A DNA stretch of 6,032 bases from JBFKPQ01 sp041628225 (GTDB lineage: Bacteria; Actinomycetota; Acidimicrobiia; Spongiisociales; JAENVV01): NCBI GenBank assembly GCA_041628225.1, contig JBFKPQ010000147.1, positions 1-6,032 of the forward strand, given 5' to 3'. The stretch's first letter is position 1. The number at the start of each line of letters is the position of its first letter. A model generated the notes under the pieces. That model saw only the letters and a program-made list of their open reading frames with translations. It made no database searches and was not told the origin of the DNA. Made by a program: the position numbers and the translations under genes. Positions 1 through 5,685 of the stretch are shown here, one piece after another.

Positions 1-7
1 ATCGCCC

Positions 8-1348
8 TCATCGGGTTGCTGCCGGAGACCCTCCAGCCAAGACCGAACCCCGGCGAGCATGCTGGACAACCTGTGGGATGAGCCGGACGGCCACCATCGC
101 GGCGAGGGCCGTCCAGATCCCGACCAGATCCGATCGGCTCCCGGCCCAACCCAGGAGCAAGGCGATCGCGACGGCTCCACCGGCGGCGGTGCCCCACGCC
201 AGAAAGCGGAAGCGGGCTGCGCCGAGGTAGACGCCGTCGCCCACGAACAAAAGACCACCGATCGGCTGCATCGCTGCGACCAGCGGGAGGACGCCCACCG
301 CCAGTGCCTCGACGGCGGCGTCGATCCCGAACCAGACACCCAGCCAGGGCCGGATCGCGAGCAACCCGGCCGCGAGAACAACACCCGCCCCAAGACCGAA
401 GAACGCCAGTCGTCGGACGATGGCCTCGATCGCGGCTGTGTCACCCTCTCCGATGGCTTTGGCGACGAGTGCCTGACCGGCCACGGCGAGGGCATCGACG
501 GTCAAGGCCAGCAGCAGCCAAAGCTGCATGACGACCTGGTGGGCAGCCACCGCGTCGACCCCGATCCTTCCGGCGGTCGCCGTGGCGACGGCCAGCGCCA
601 CGAGCAACGACGCGGTCCGGAGGGTGATGGTCCAGCCGATGGAAAGGAAGCCGAACAGTTCGCCTCGCTGCACCGATCGCATCCCTCGCCACCGGGTGCG
701 TAGCCGACCGACGAACCACAACGCGCCAACCCATTGGGCGATGGCCGTCGCGGTGGCGGCACCGGCGATCCCCCAGCCGGCCCCGAAGATGAGGAGCGGA
801 TCGAGAACCAGATTGACCAGGTTGAGTCCGAGCGTGACCTTCAGCGGCGTCACGGTGTCCTGGAGCCCCCGAAAGGCACCGTTCCCGGCGATGATGACGA
901 GCACCGCCGGGGCGGCGAGCGCGCGAATTCGCAGATAGATCACCGCCTCGGCCTGGACCGCCTCGGGAGCCTGCAGCAGCCGTACCCACCATTCGGCGCC
1001 GACTTCGAGCACGAGCAGCGAGACGAGCCCGAATCCGACCGCGACCGCCATCGCCTGCGTGATCGTTCGGTCGGCTGCCCCAAAGTCCCTTCGGCCGAGT
1101 GCCTCAGCCACCAAGGGCGTGGTGCCGTAGGCCAGGAAGTTGAAGGCGAAGAAGGCCAACGCGAAGATGGCGCTGTTCACACCGAGCGCCGCGAGCGCCT
1201 CTGGCGAGATACGGCCGACGAACGCCGTATCGATGGCAGACACCAGCGGATCCGCCGCCAACGTCCCGAGCGCAGGAAGCGCGAGACGAGCGATCGACCG
1301 ATTCACGACGGGCCTGGGAGAGGTCGCGCCACGGGGCCTCGAGCGCAT
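8..1348 (-). CDS. MATE family efflux transporter (DinF-like)
   Basis: A 446-residue protein, the usual length for a MATE secondary antiporter. The family exports drugs, cationic compounds or metabolites in exchange for H+ or Na+ across the inner membrane. About twelve hydrophobic segments run from residue 20 to 430 in two homologous halves. Family signatures visible: P25 and D40 in helix 1 (LALPALG...SAIDTAFVG), which match the Pro/Asp pair of the archaeal DinF-type structure PfMATE; GNGAFRGLQDTVTPL at 155-169; N179 and D183 (NLVNLVLDPLLIFG); AAHQVVMQLW at 268-277 in the second half. The ATG at 1348 is chosen because a weak GAGG/GGCGGG lies upstream and the N-terminal leader is then normal; a GTG at 1306 giving 432 residues is possible. 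The frame stays open back to 2014, but that part is antisense to xpt and is not MATE-like. Transcribed divergently from xpt. Substrate unknown. Confidence 0.93.
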   Translation of the reverse strand: MRSRPRGATSPRPVVNRSIARLALPALGTLAADPLVSAIDTAFVGRISPEALAALGVNSAIFALAFFAFNFLAYGTTPLVAEALGRRDFGAADRTITQAMAVAVGFGLVSLLVLEVGAEWWVRLLQAPEAVQAEAVIYLRIRALAAPAVLVIIAGNGAFRGLQDTVTPLKVTLGLNLVNLVLDPLLIFGAGWGIAGAATATAIAQWVGALWFVGRLRTRWRGMRSVQRGELFGFLSIGWTITLRTASLLVALAVATATAGRIGVDAVAAHQVVMQLWLLLALTVDALAVAGQALVAKAIGEGDTAAIEAIVRRLAFFGLGAGVVLAAGLLAIRPWLGVWFGIDAAVEALAVGVLPLVAAMQPIGGLLFVGDGVYLGAARFRFLAWGTAAGGAVAIALLLGWAGSRSDLVGIWTALAAMVAVRLIPQVVQHARRGSVLAGGSPAATR

Positions 1349-1360
1349 CGTGCCCGCCGA

Positions 1361-1364
1361 CCTC
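1361..1364 (-). promoter_or_regulatory. Possible Shine-Dalgarno site for MATE gene
   Basis: The minus strand reads GAGG here, 12 nt before the ATG at 1348, which is a rather long spacing. A second purine-rich run, GGCGGG (complement of 1353-1358), lies 4 nt before the ATG. Neither is strong. The GTG alternative at 1306 is preceded by a pyrimidine-rich stretch without any such site, so this favours the ATG. Confidence 0.35.
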
Positions 1365-1420
1365 GTCGACGATGTTCCGAGCCAGCCACGGCCGGCGATG
1401 GTAGCCGTCGCCGCCTCGTC

Positions 1421-1426
1421 TACGAT
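1421..1426 (+). promoter_or_regulatory. xpt -10 box, probable leaderless start
   Basis: TACGAT fits the actinobacterial TANNNT -10 consensus and ends 6 nt before the GTG at 1433. Transcription would therefore begin at or next to the start codon, giving a leaderless mRNA. No Shine-Dalgarno sequence lies immediately upstream of this GTG, which agrees with that reading. No clear -35 hexamer is seen. Confidence 0.5.
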
Positions 1427-1432
1427 GCCGCC

Positions 1433-1993
1433 GTGGACCTGCGCACCGCCCTCGAAGAACACTCGTCCGTCAGTGGGTCGATCGTCAAGGTCGACGGATT
1501 CCTCAACCATCGTGTGGATCCCCTGGTCATGGCCGACGTCGGCCGGAGGTTGGCGGCAGCCCTGACCACACTCGACCCGGACGTGATCCTCACCGCCGAG
1601 GCTTCGGGCATCCCCCCGGCGGCGGCCTGCGCCGCCGAACTCGGTATTCCCTACGTCTATGCCAAGAAGTACGTGGGCCCCGGGCATCGGTACACGTTTG
1701 CGAGAGAGGTTTCGTCTCCGACGAAGGGGACCGAGTATCGCGTCGAGGTCGCCCGCCATGTGCTCGGAGCCGGAGAGAGGGTCGCCGTGATCGACGACTT
1801 CCTGGCCGGTGGCCGGACGGCCGCGGCGATGTGCGAAATCGCTGAGGAGGCCGGCTGCGCAGTGGTGGGCGCCTTCTTCGTCATCGAGAAAGGTTTCACG
1901 GCCGGCCGGGCCAATCTCGAAGCCCGCGGATGGCAGGTGACCGCGCTGGAGACGATCACCTCGCTCGACGGCGGGACCGTCCATCTTGCGTGA
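1433..1993 (+). CDS. xpt: Xanthine phosphoribosyltransferase
   Basis: A 186-residue type I phosphoribosyltransferase that joins xanthine to PRPP to give XMP in cytoplasmic purine salvage; guanine may also be used. It can be followed along nearly its whole length against Bacillus subtilis Xpt (194 residues, from memory). The N-terminal base-binding segment VDGFLNHRVDPLVM is at 20-33 (Bacillus: DSFLNHQIDPLLM). TAEASGIPPAAA at 54-65 matches the IESSGIAPA segment. The PRPP loop VAVIDDFLAGGRTAAA is at 117-132, and FFVIEKGFTAGR at 148-159. The start is the GTG at 1433, because homology begins there and a -10 box sits just upstream; the open frame reaching back to 734 is antisense to the MATE gene. 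First gene of an overlapping cluster. Unlike the Bacillus xpt-pbuX operon there is no leader for a riboswitch and no recognisable xanthine permease directly after it. Confidence 0.93.
   Translation: MDLRTALEEHSSVSGSIVKVDGFLNHRVDPLVMADVGRRLAAALTTLDPDVILTAEASGIPPAAACAAELGIPYVYAKKYVGPGHRYTFAREVSSPTKGTEYRVEVARHVLGAGERVAVIDDFLAGGRTAAAMCEIAEEAGCAVVGAFFVIEKGFTAGRANLEARGWQVTALETITSLDGGTVHLA
1967..1981 (+). other. Small hairpin before thioesterase start
   Basis: GACGG and CCGTC (1967-1971 and 1977-1981) can form a 5-bp stem with a CGGGA loop, ending 4 nt before the TTG at 1986. The loop holds the only ribosome-binding-like purines (GGGA). It lies inside the last codons of xpt. It could modulate coupling, but such a short GC-rich stem is also expected by chance. 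Confidence 0.2.
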
Positions 1994-2432
1994 CATCGCC
2001 GCCCTCGTCGACACGGTCCGGCGCCGCTACGACGACGCCTGTTTCGCATGCGGCCGCGACAACCCCCTCGGCCTGCACCTCGACGATTTCACGTTCGATG
2101 AGGGTGTCGTGACCGCACGGTTCCAACCGCGGGCCGAATATCGCGGGACGCCGGGTGTCCTCCACGGCGGTGTGGCCGCGACGGCTCTCGATGAGGTCCT
2201 GGTGTGGGCAGGCATCCTCGAACTCGGCTTGATGTCCGTGACCGGTACGTTGGACCTCCGCTACCGGAAGCCGGTCGACGTGACACGGGCGTTGACCGTT
2301 CGAGCATGGGTCGAAGAACGACGCGGTCGGCGGTTGCGCCTCGCCGGCGAGCTGACGGACGGCGCGGCGGTCCTGGTCTCCGCGAGCGGGCTCTACCTCG
2401 TCACCGATGACGTCTCGGAGCAACTCGCTTGA
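1986..2432 (+). CDS. PaaI-family hotdog-fold thioesterase
   Basis: A 148-residue single hotdog-domain protein of the acyl-CoA thioesterase (PaaI/4HBT) superfamily, normal in length. These enzymes hydrolyse acyl-CoA thioesters in the cytoplasm, usually as dimers or tetramers. Visible features: CFACGRDNPLGLHL at 19-32, common at the N-terminus of this group; GVLHGGVAATALDEV at 57-71, the hotdog helix carrying the HGG motif and the acidic residues D69/E70 in the usual catalytic position; and the strand segment GTLDLRYRKPVDV at 87-99. The start is the TTG at 1986, which overlaps the xpt stop by 8 nt; I saw no better start near it and the upstream purines (GCGGGA) are weak, so translation is probably coupled to xpt. 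The stop overlaps the next gene by 4 nt. The acyl substrate cannot be told from sequence, and its link with purine salvage is unexplained. Confidence 0.85.
   Translation: MRDIAALVDTVRRRYDDACFACGRDNPLGLHLDDFTFDEGVVTARFQPRAEYRGTPGVLHGGVAATALDEVLVWAGILELGLMSVTGTLDLRYRKPVDVTRALTVRAWVEERRGRRLRLAGELTDGAAVLVSASGLYLVTDDVSEQLA
2417..2420 (+). promoter_or_regulatory. Shine-Dalgarno site for EamA transporter
   Basis: GGAG lies 8 nt before the TTG at 2429, an ideal spacing. It supports this unusual start codon, which overlaps the upstream TGA in the four bases TTGA. Confidence 0.6.
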
Positions 2433-3301
2433 AGCTTCGCCCATACGCGGCGCTCTTCGTGGCCGCCGTGCTGTTCGGAACGACCTTCGTGGTCATCAAG
2501 TCGGCGGTCGAGTCGCTGGATCCGTTGGCCTTTGTCGGTTGGCGGTTTGCCATCGCGGCCGCGGCGCTGCTCGCCCTGGGGTGGCCTCGCGGCCGGCAGG
2601 TGTGGACCGACGGAAGCATGGCTGGGCTCGCCCTCTTCGCCGGGTTCGCGTTTCAGACCGCCGGTCTCGTCACGACGACGGCTTCGAAGTCGGCGCTCAT
2701 CACCGGTCTGTATGTGGTCGTGACCCCGCTCTTGGCGGGAGCCTGGGCGCGCCACGCCCCACGTGTAGCGTCCTTCGGGGGAACGTTGTTCGCTTTTGTC
2801 GGCCTCTGGTTCTTGACGGCCGGCGGCACCGACGGTGGCATCGTGGTCGGCGACGTCTTGACGGTTGGCGCGGCGCTCGCGTTCGCAGCGCACATCGTGA
2901 TCCTGGCGCACACGGCTACCCGCCATCGGCTGGTCCCGTTCACCGGCATCCAGATGCTGACGGTGTCGGTGCTGGCGCTGGCCGGGTCCGCGCTGTTCGA
3001 GGGTTTCCCGCTGCCGACCGCGAGCGACGTCCCCGCCCTCGCCATGACCGGCCTGGCGGTCTCGGGCGGAGCGTTTCTGCTTCAGATCTGGGCTCAGGCC
3101 CGCGTGGGCCCGACCCAAACGGCCGTGATGCTCACGCTCGAACCCGTTGCGGCGGCGGCGACCGGCGCCATCGTGCTCGGTGAACGTCTGACGAGCCGCG
3201 GGTGGTGGGGCGCCGGCATGATCCTGGCATCGATCTATGTCGTGATCTTCGCCACCCCGGACGAGGTGGCTTCCGCAGAAGCGATCAGCGCGACGCCGTG
3301 A
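2429..3301 (+). CDS. EamA/DMT-family transporter
   Basis: A 290-residue inner-membrane protein of the drug/metabolite transporter superfamily, with two EamA domains of about five helices each (about residues 6-131 and 142-275). Family features: AAVLFGTTFVVIKSAV at 12-27 in helix 1; DPLAFVGWRFAIAAAALLAL at 31-50 with the conserved arginine R39; SKSALITGLYVVVTPLLAG at 87-104; in the second half TAVMLTLEPVAAAATGAI (231-248) followed by VLGERLTSRGWWGAGMIL (249-266), the typical last-two-helix signature. Members export amino acids, nucleotide-sugar-like compounds or other metabolites; the substrate here is unknown. Starts at a TTG with a good ribosome-binding site, overlapping the thioesterase stop, so it looks cotranscribed with xpt. 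Its 3' end overlaps the convergent small membrane protein gene by 17 nt. Confidence 0.9.
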   Translation: MKLRPYAALFVAAVLFGTTFVVIKSAVESLDPLAFVGWRFAIAAAALLALGWPRGRQVWTDGSMAGLALFAGFAFQTAGLVTTTASKSALITGLYVVVTPLLAGAWARHAPRVASFGGTLFAFVGLWFLTAGGTDGGIVVGDVLTVGAALAFAAHIVILAHTATRHRLVPFTGIQMLTVSVLALAGSALFEGFPLPTASDVPALAMTGLAVSGGAFLLQIWAQARVGPTQTAVMLTLEPVAAAATGAIVLGERLTSRGWWGAGMILASIYVVIFATPDEVASAEAISATP

Positions 3302-3557
3302 CGCGGTCGTCCCGGATCCGTCGCCAGAGGCGCGTACCGACGCGAATGAGCGCCACGAACACGAACAGGATGAGCACCAAGGCTGCGGAAAGCTCGATGG
3401 GCATGGTGTAACCGAACTCGCACTGACCCAGGCCGCCAGGGCACAAACCGAAGCCGTCGCCTCCTTCGGCGAGGTTGATGAGCACGAGCAGGGGAACCGC
3501 TGCCACGATGAGAGCGGCGAGCATGACGCCGAAAAACAAGAATCTGAGGAGGGTCAT
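3285..3557 (-). CDS. Small two-helix membrane protein, unknown function
   Basis: I do not recognise a named family. The 90-residue protein has a hydrophobic helix at about 5-29, a loop at 30-52 rich in Gly with two cysteines (LCPGGLGQC, C39 and C46), a second helix at about 53-73, and a basic tail (RLWRRIRDDR, 77-86). By the positive-inside rule the tail is cytoplasmic and the cysteine loop faces outside, where the two cysteines could form a disulfide. The ATG at 3557 is chosen because the protein then begins directly with the first helix; the longer frame (start 3635) would overlap the ThyX-like gene and adds a charged, non-hydrophobic stretch. No strong ribosome-binding site is seen. The coherent membrane topology argues for a real gene rather than a shadow frame. 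Divergent to the ThyX-like gene, convergent with the transporter. Confidence 0.7.
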   Translation of the reverse strand: MTLLRFLFFGVMLAALIVAAVPLLVLINLAEGGDGFGLCPGGLGQCEFGYTMPIELSAALVLILFVFVALIRVGTRLWRRIRDDRVTASR

Positions 3558-3613
3558 CGAATGATCCAACGTACGGTAATCGGCTCGCGTTCCCCGGTCG
3601 TTACAATCGCCGC
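3558..3613. promoter_or_regulatory. Divergent intergenic region before ThyX-like gene
   Basis: Only 56 bp separate the two divergent starts. On the plus strand it holds the TACAAT -10 box at 3602-3607. On the minus strand TACCGT (complement of 3574-3579) fits TANNNT for the small membrane protein, 16 nt before its ATG. A near-perfect palindrome, AACGTACGGT (3568-3577, one mismatched pair), overlaps this second box and could be an operator; this is inference only. Confidence 0.4.
3602..3607 (+). promoter_or_regulatory. -10 box of ThyX-like gene, probable leaderless start
   Basis: TACAAT differs from the TATAAT consensus at one base and ends exactly 6 nt before the GTG at 3614, the same geometry as at xpt. 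There is no Shine-Dalgarno sequence in the 6-nt gap (CGCCGC). Transcription is expected at or next to the GTG, giving a leaderless mRNA. I find no convincing -35 hexamer at 16-18 bp. Confidence 0.6.
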
Positions 3614-5218
3614 GTGACCTACCACGTCGAGGCATTCACTCCGGTCGAAGCTGCCCTTCTCGAACGCTTCGTGACCAACCTCGACCAACCGGTCTTTGCC
3701 CTCACCAACCTCCCCGAGGTGGTCAAGGGTGCGCTGTTCGCTCGCTATTCACGGTCGCCCAAGTCGGTCCGCCGGCTGCTCCTCGACGAGTTCATAGGCG
3801 ACGCGACAACCGGCATCGCCGACATCGCCGACGAAGAAGGCATCGTCGCCACCGAGAAGGCGCAAGGCCTCTACCAGCGGGTCTTCGTCGAATATGGCGA
3901 CGACTCGGTCGCCCAGCTCGGTGGTGTGCATCTCGCCTGCGAGCAGGCTTCGAACGTGCTGACGAAGATCCTGGAATGGGGAAGGCTGGCGGCCTATCTC
4001 GAGCAGTCGACGCGGTACATCTTCTACGACCAGAAGCTCGGCGACCGATACCGGTACCACGTGCCGGCCGAGATCGACGGCGCCGGCCTCGGAGAGACGT
4101 TCCGGTCGCAGATGGATTGGCTGTTCGATCGATACGCCGACATGGTGGGCGTACTCGTCCCGCACTTCGAGGAGCGTTTCCCGAAGGAGCCCGGCGACCC
4201 CGCGGTCGTGTGGAGGGCCACGATCCGCGCCAAGGCCTGTGACACCATACGCGGACTTCTCCCGGCCGCCACCACCTCGAACGTCGGGATCTACGCCACG
4301 GGTCAGGCCTACGAGATGGCGATCATGCGCATGATGGCCTCGCCTCTCGCCGAAGTGCGCACCTACGGACAGATGATGCTGACGGAGCTCCGCAAGGTGG
4401 TTCCAGCGTTCATGACACGGGTCGACAAACCGGAGCGCGGCGGACGCTGGTCCGAATACCTCAGCGCCAACGTCACGGCGATGCAGGCTCTCGCCGACCG
4501 ATTGGACGTCGACCCGGCGCCGCGGCCCGAGGTGACCCTGGTCGAATGGGATCCCGACGCCGAGCTGAAGCTCGTCGCAGCCGCGCTGTATGCCGTCTCG
4601 GAACTGCCCGACGATCAGTTGCTCGATCTCGCGCGCGGCATGTCAGACGAGGAGCGGACCGAGGTGATCCGCACGTATATCGGGGATCGGTCCAACCGCC
4701 GGCACAAGCCGGGACGGGCGCTTGAACGATCGTTCTACCGGTTTGACGTGTTGTCCGACTACGGAGCGTTCCGCGACCTCCAGCGGCACCGGATGCTCAC
4801 CATCGAGTGGCAGCGCCTGACGACCCGCCATGGGTACGACCTGCCCGAAGAACTGGTCGGCAGCTCGCTCGAGCCCGTGTGGCGCGAAGCGATGGAGCGG
4901 TCGGCCGACCTCTACGAACAGGTCCGGTCGGCCCTCGGGCCGGACGTGGCCCAGTACGTCGTCCCGTTCGCCTACAACATCCGGTACATGATGCAGATGA
5001 ACGCGCGTGAAGCCTTCCACCTGATCGAGCTCCGCACCCAGCCCGCAGGACACCCGGCCTACCGGCGGGTGGCGCAAGAGATGCACCGGCTGATCCGAGA
5101 CGAGGCCCACCACCACGCCATCGCCGACGCCATGGCATTCGTCGACTATTCGAGCGTCGAACTCGAGCGGCTCGAGAGCGAACGCCGAACCGAAGCGAAG
5201 CGTCAAGCCACGACCTAG
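3614..5218 (+). CDS. Two-domain ThyX-like flavin-dependent thymidylate synthase
   Basis: A 534-residue protein, about twice the usual ThyX length (220-250). ThyX makes dTMP from dUMP using FAD, NADPH and methylenetetrahydrofolate. Two ThyX-like units are seen. Domain 1 (about 30-275): GDDSVAQLGG at 95-104, then WGRLAAYLEQSTRY at 122-135, aligned with the signature R-H-R-x-x-S-x-x-E-x-S-x-R-Y; it keeps R124, E130, S132, R134, Y135 but has W, G and A (127) where R, H and Ser belong. Its C-terminal part (CDTIRGLLPAAT, 209-220) matches the AR-x-VLP region weakly. Domain 2 (about 355-515): QRHRMLTIEWQ at 390-400 keeps R391-H392-R393 with T396 for Ser but lacks S-x-R-Y; YVVPFAYNIRYMMQMNAR (448-465) and FHLIELRT (468-475) match the VLP, NAR and L-R nucleotide-binding motifs well. 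The tail 513-534 is charged. Starts at GTG 3614 after a -10 box. Double-length ThyX homologues are, as I recall, annotated in other bacteria, but whether they make dTMP is unclear to me, so I give no symbol. Confidence 0.82.
   Translation: MTYHVEAFTPVEAALLERFVTNLDQPVFALTNLPEVVKGALFARYSRSPKSVRRLLLDEFIGDATTGIADIADEEGIVATEKAQGLYQRVFVEYGDDSVAQLGGVHLACEQASNVLTKILEWGRLAAYLEQSTRYIFYDQKLGDRYRYHVPAEIDGAGLGETFRSQMDWLFDRYADMVGVLVPHFEERFPKEPGDPAVVWRATIRAKACDTIRGLLPAATTSNVGIYATGQAYEMAIMRMMASPLAEVRTYGQMMLTELRKVVPAFMTRVDKPERGGRWSEYLSANVTAMQALADRLDVDPAPRPEVTLVEWDPDAELKLVAAALYAVSELPDDQLLDLARGMSDEERTEVIRTYIGDRSNRRHKPGRALERSFYRFDVLSDYGAFRDLQRHRMLTIEWQRLTTRHGYDLPEELVGSSLEPVWREAMERSADLYEQVRSALGPDVAQYVVPFAYNIRYMMQMNAREAFHLIELRTQPAGHPAYRRVAQEMHRLIRDEAHHHAIADAMAFVDYSSVELERLESERRTEAKRQATT
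5215..5218. other. CTAG overlap of two convergent stop codons
   Basis: The palindrome CTAG serves as the TAG stop of the ThyX-like gene (5216-5218) and, on the other strand, as the TAG stop of the 156-residue gene (5215-5217). There is no intergenic space for a terminator between these convergent genes. Confidence 0.85.
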
Positions 5219-5685
5219 TCCCACGCTCCCACCGAGCGGACGACCCACTCGAAGTACACCAGGGTCGCCGCCGCCAGTACCGCATCGAGGCCGGGGTCCG
5301 TTTCGAGCACCAGCCGCGTCGTCGTGCGCCGCGCTCGCGATGGTCGCCCGCACGTTCCCACCTCGATGCCATGTCGGTCGAGACGTGCCGCGCCGCCACG
5401 TACCACGAGCGTGAAGGTCTCGCCGCCGTAGGCGTCGGTCACCCGGCGGCGCGACGTCCGCCACGGCGAGACAAACACCGGGTTCGCGAAACTGGCCAGC
5501 AGCTGCCGGTCGGCCCGGAGCTCATGCCGGCGAGGCAGCACGGCTCGATGACCACCGAAGGTCACCGAAGGAGCCAGTTCGACCACCGGACGTGTGAGAT
5601 ATCCCCGCGGTGCCGTCCCTTCGAAGGTCTCGCGCCCCGTATCGATCCGGAACCGGCCCCTCTCGACCCGCAGCTCGGCCCTCAT
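5215..5685 (-). CDS. Hypothetical protein coupled to aminotransferase
   Basis: I do not recognise this 156-residue protein. It has no signal peptide or membrane helix, is rich in Arg, and most of it alternates short hydrophobic strands with turns (ELRVERGRFRID, TLVVRGGAARLDRHGIEVG, TRLVLETD). It ends in one hydrophobic helix (DAVLAAATLVYFEWVVRSV, 134-152). A beta-rich body closed by a hydrophobic C-terminal helix is reminiscent of tubby/LURP-one-like barrels, but this is a guess from pattern only. The ATG at 5685 overlaps the aminotransferase stop as ATGA, which sets the start and implies translational coupling; the longer frame to 5913 is antisense-like shadow of the aminotransferase. The stop shares a CTAG with the convergent ThyX-like gene. 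Confidence 0.65.
   Translation of the reverse strand: MRAELRVERGRFRIDTGRETFEGTAPRGYLTRPVVELAPSVTFGGHRAVLPRRHELRADRQLLASFANPVFVSPWRTSRRRVTDAYGGETFTLVVRGGAARLDRHGIEVGTCGRPSRARRTTTRLVLETDPGLDAVLAAATLVYFEWVVRSVGAWD

Larger units (their letters stand above)
1361..1427. repeat. Short direct repeat, palindromic core, two copies
   Basis: CCTCGTCGACGATG (1361-1374) and CCTCGTCTACGATG (1414-1427) agree at 13 of 14 positions and are 53 bp apart start to start. The first contains the perfect palindrome TCGTCGACGA (1363-1372); the second has one changed base in it. The second copy covers the proposed xpt -10 box. Paired operator sites are possible, but similar words (CCTCGTCGAC) also occur in nearby coding DNA, so chance is a real alternative. 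Confidence 0.3.
1349..1432. promoter_or_regulatory. Divergent intergenic region between MATE gene and xpt
   Basis: These 84 bases must carry the promoters of both divergent genes. On the plus strand TACGAT (1421-1426) fits a -10 box for xpt. On the minus strand TACCAT (complement of 1398-1403) fits the TANNNT pattern and could serve the MATE gene, leaving about 40 nt of leader. No good -35 hexamer is seen for either. A 14-base sequence occurs twice here (1361-1374 and 1414-1427). There is no room for a purine riboswitch ahead of xpt. The boxes are seen directly; their function is inferred. Confidence 0.55.

Noticed and set aside
59..703. Long plus-strand frame of 214 codons
   Set aside because: Composition rich in D, G, R, P and Q without fold-like pattern; it is the antisense shadow of the MATE gene in GC-rich DNA.
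734..1432. Plus-strand open frame upstream of xpt, in frame with it
   Set aside because: It is antisense to the MATE gene and of low-complexity charged composition; Xpt homology begins at 1433, where a -10 box also sits.
1349..1432. Purine riboswitch ahead of xpt, as in Bacillus
   Set aside because: No aptamer-like paired elements or conserved purine-riboswitch loops are seen, and the proposed transcript has no leader.
1349..2014. N-terminal 222-residue extension of the MATE reading frame on the minus strand
   Set aside because: It is antisense to xpt, has no membrane character and no resemblance to MATE proteins; the family homology begins just after 1348.
2393..3118. Minus-strand frame of 241 codons
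   Set aside because: Shadow of the EamA transporter; Arg/Gly/Gln-rich with no recognisable domain.
5162..5176. CTCGAG-CGG-CTCGAG inverted repeat as a terminator
   Set aside because: It encodes Leu-Glu-Arg-Leu-Glu in the ThyX-like tail, has only a 6-bp stem with no T-run after it, and is about 40 nt before the stop.
4643..5464. Minus-strand frame of 273 codons across the end of the ThyX-like gene
   Set aside because: Antisense to strongly conserved ThyX-like coding sequence and overlapping the better supported 156-residue gene in another frame.
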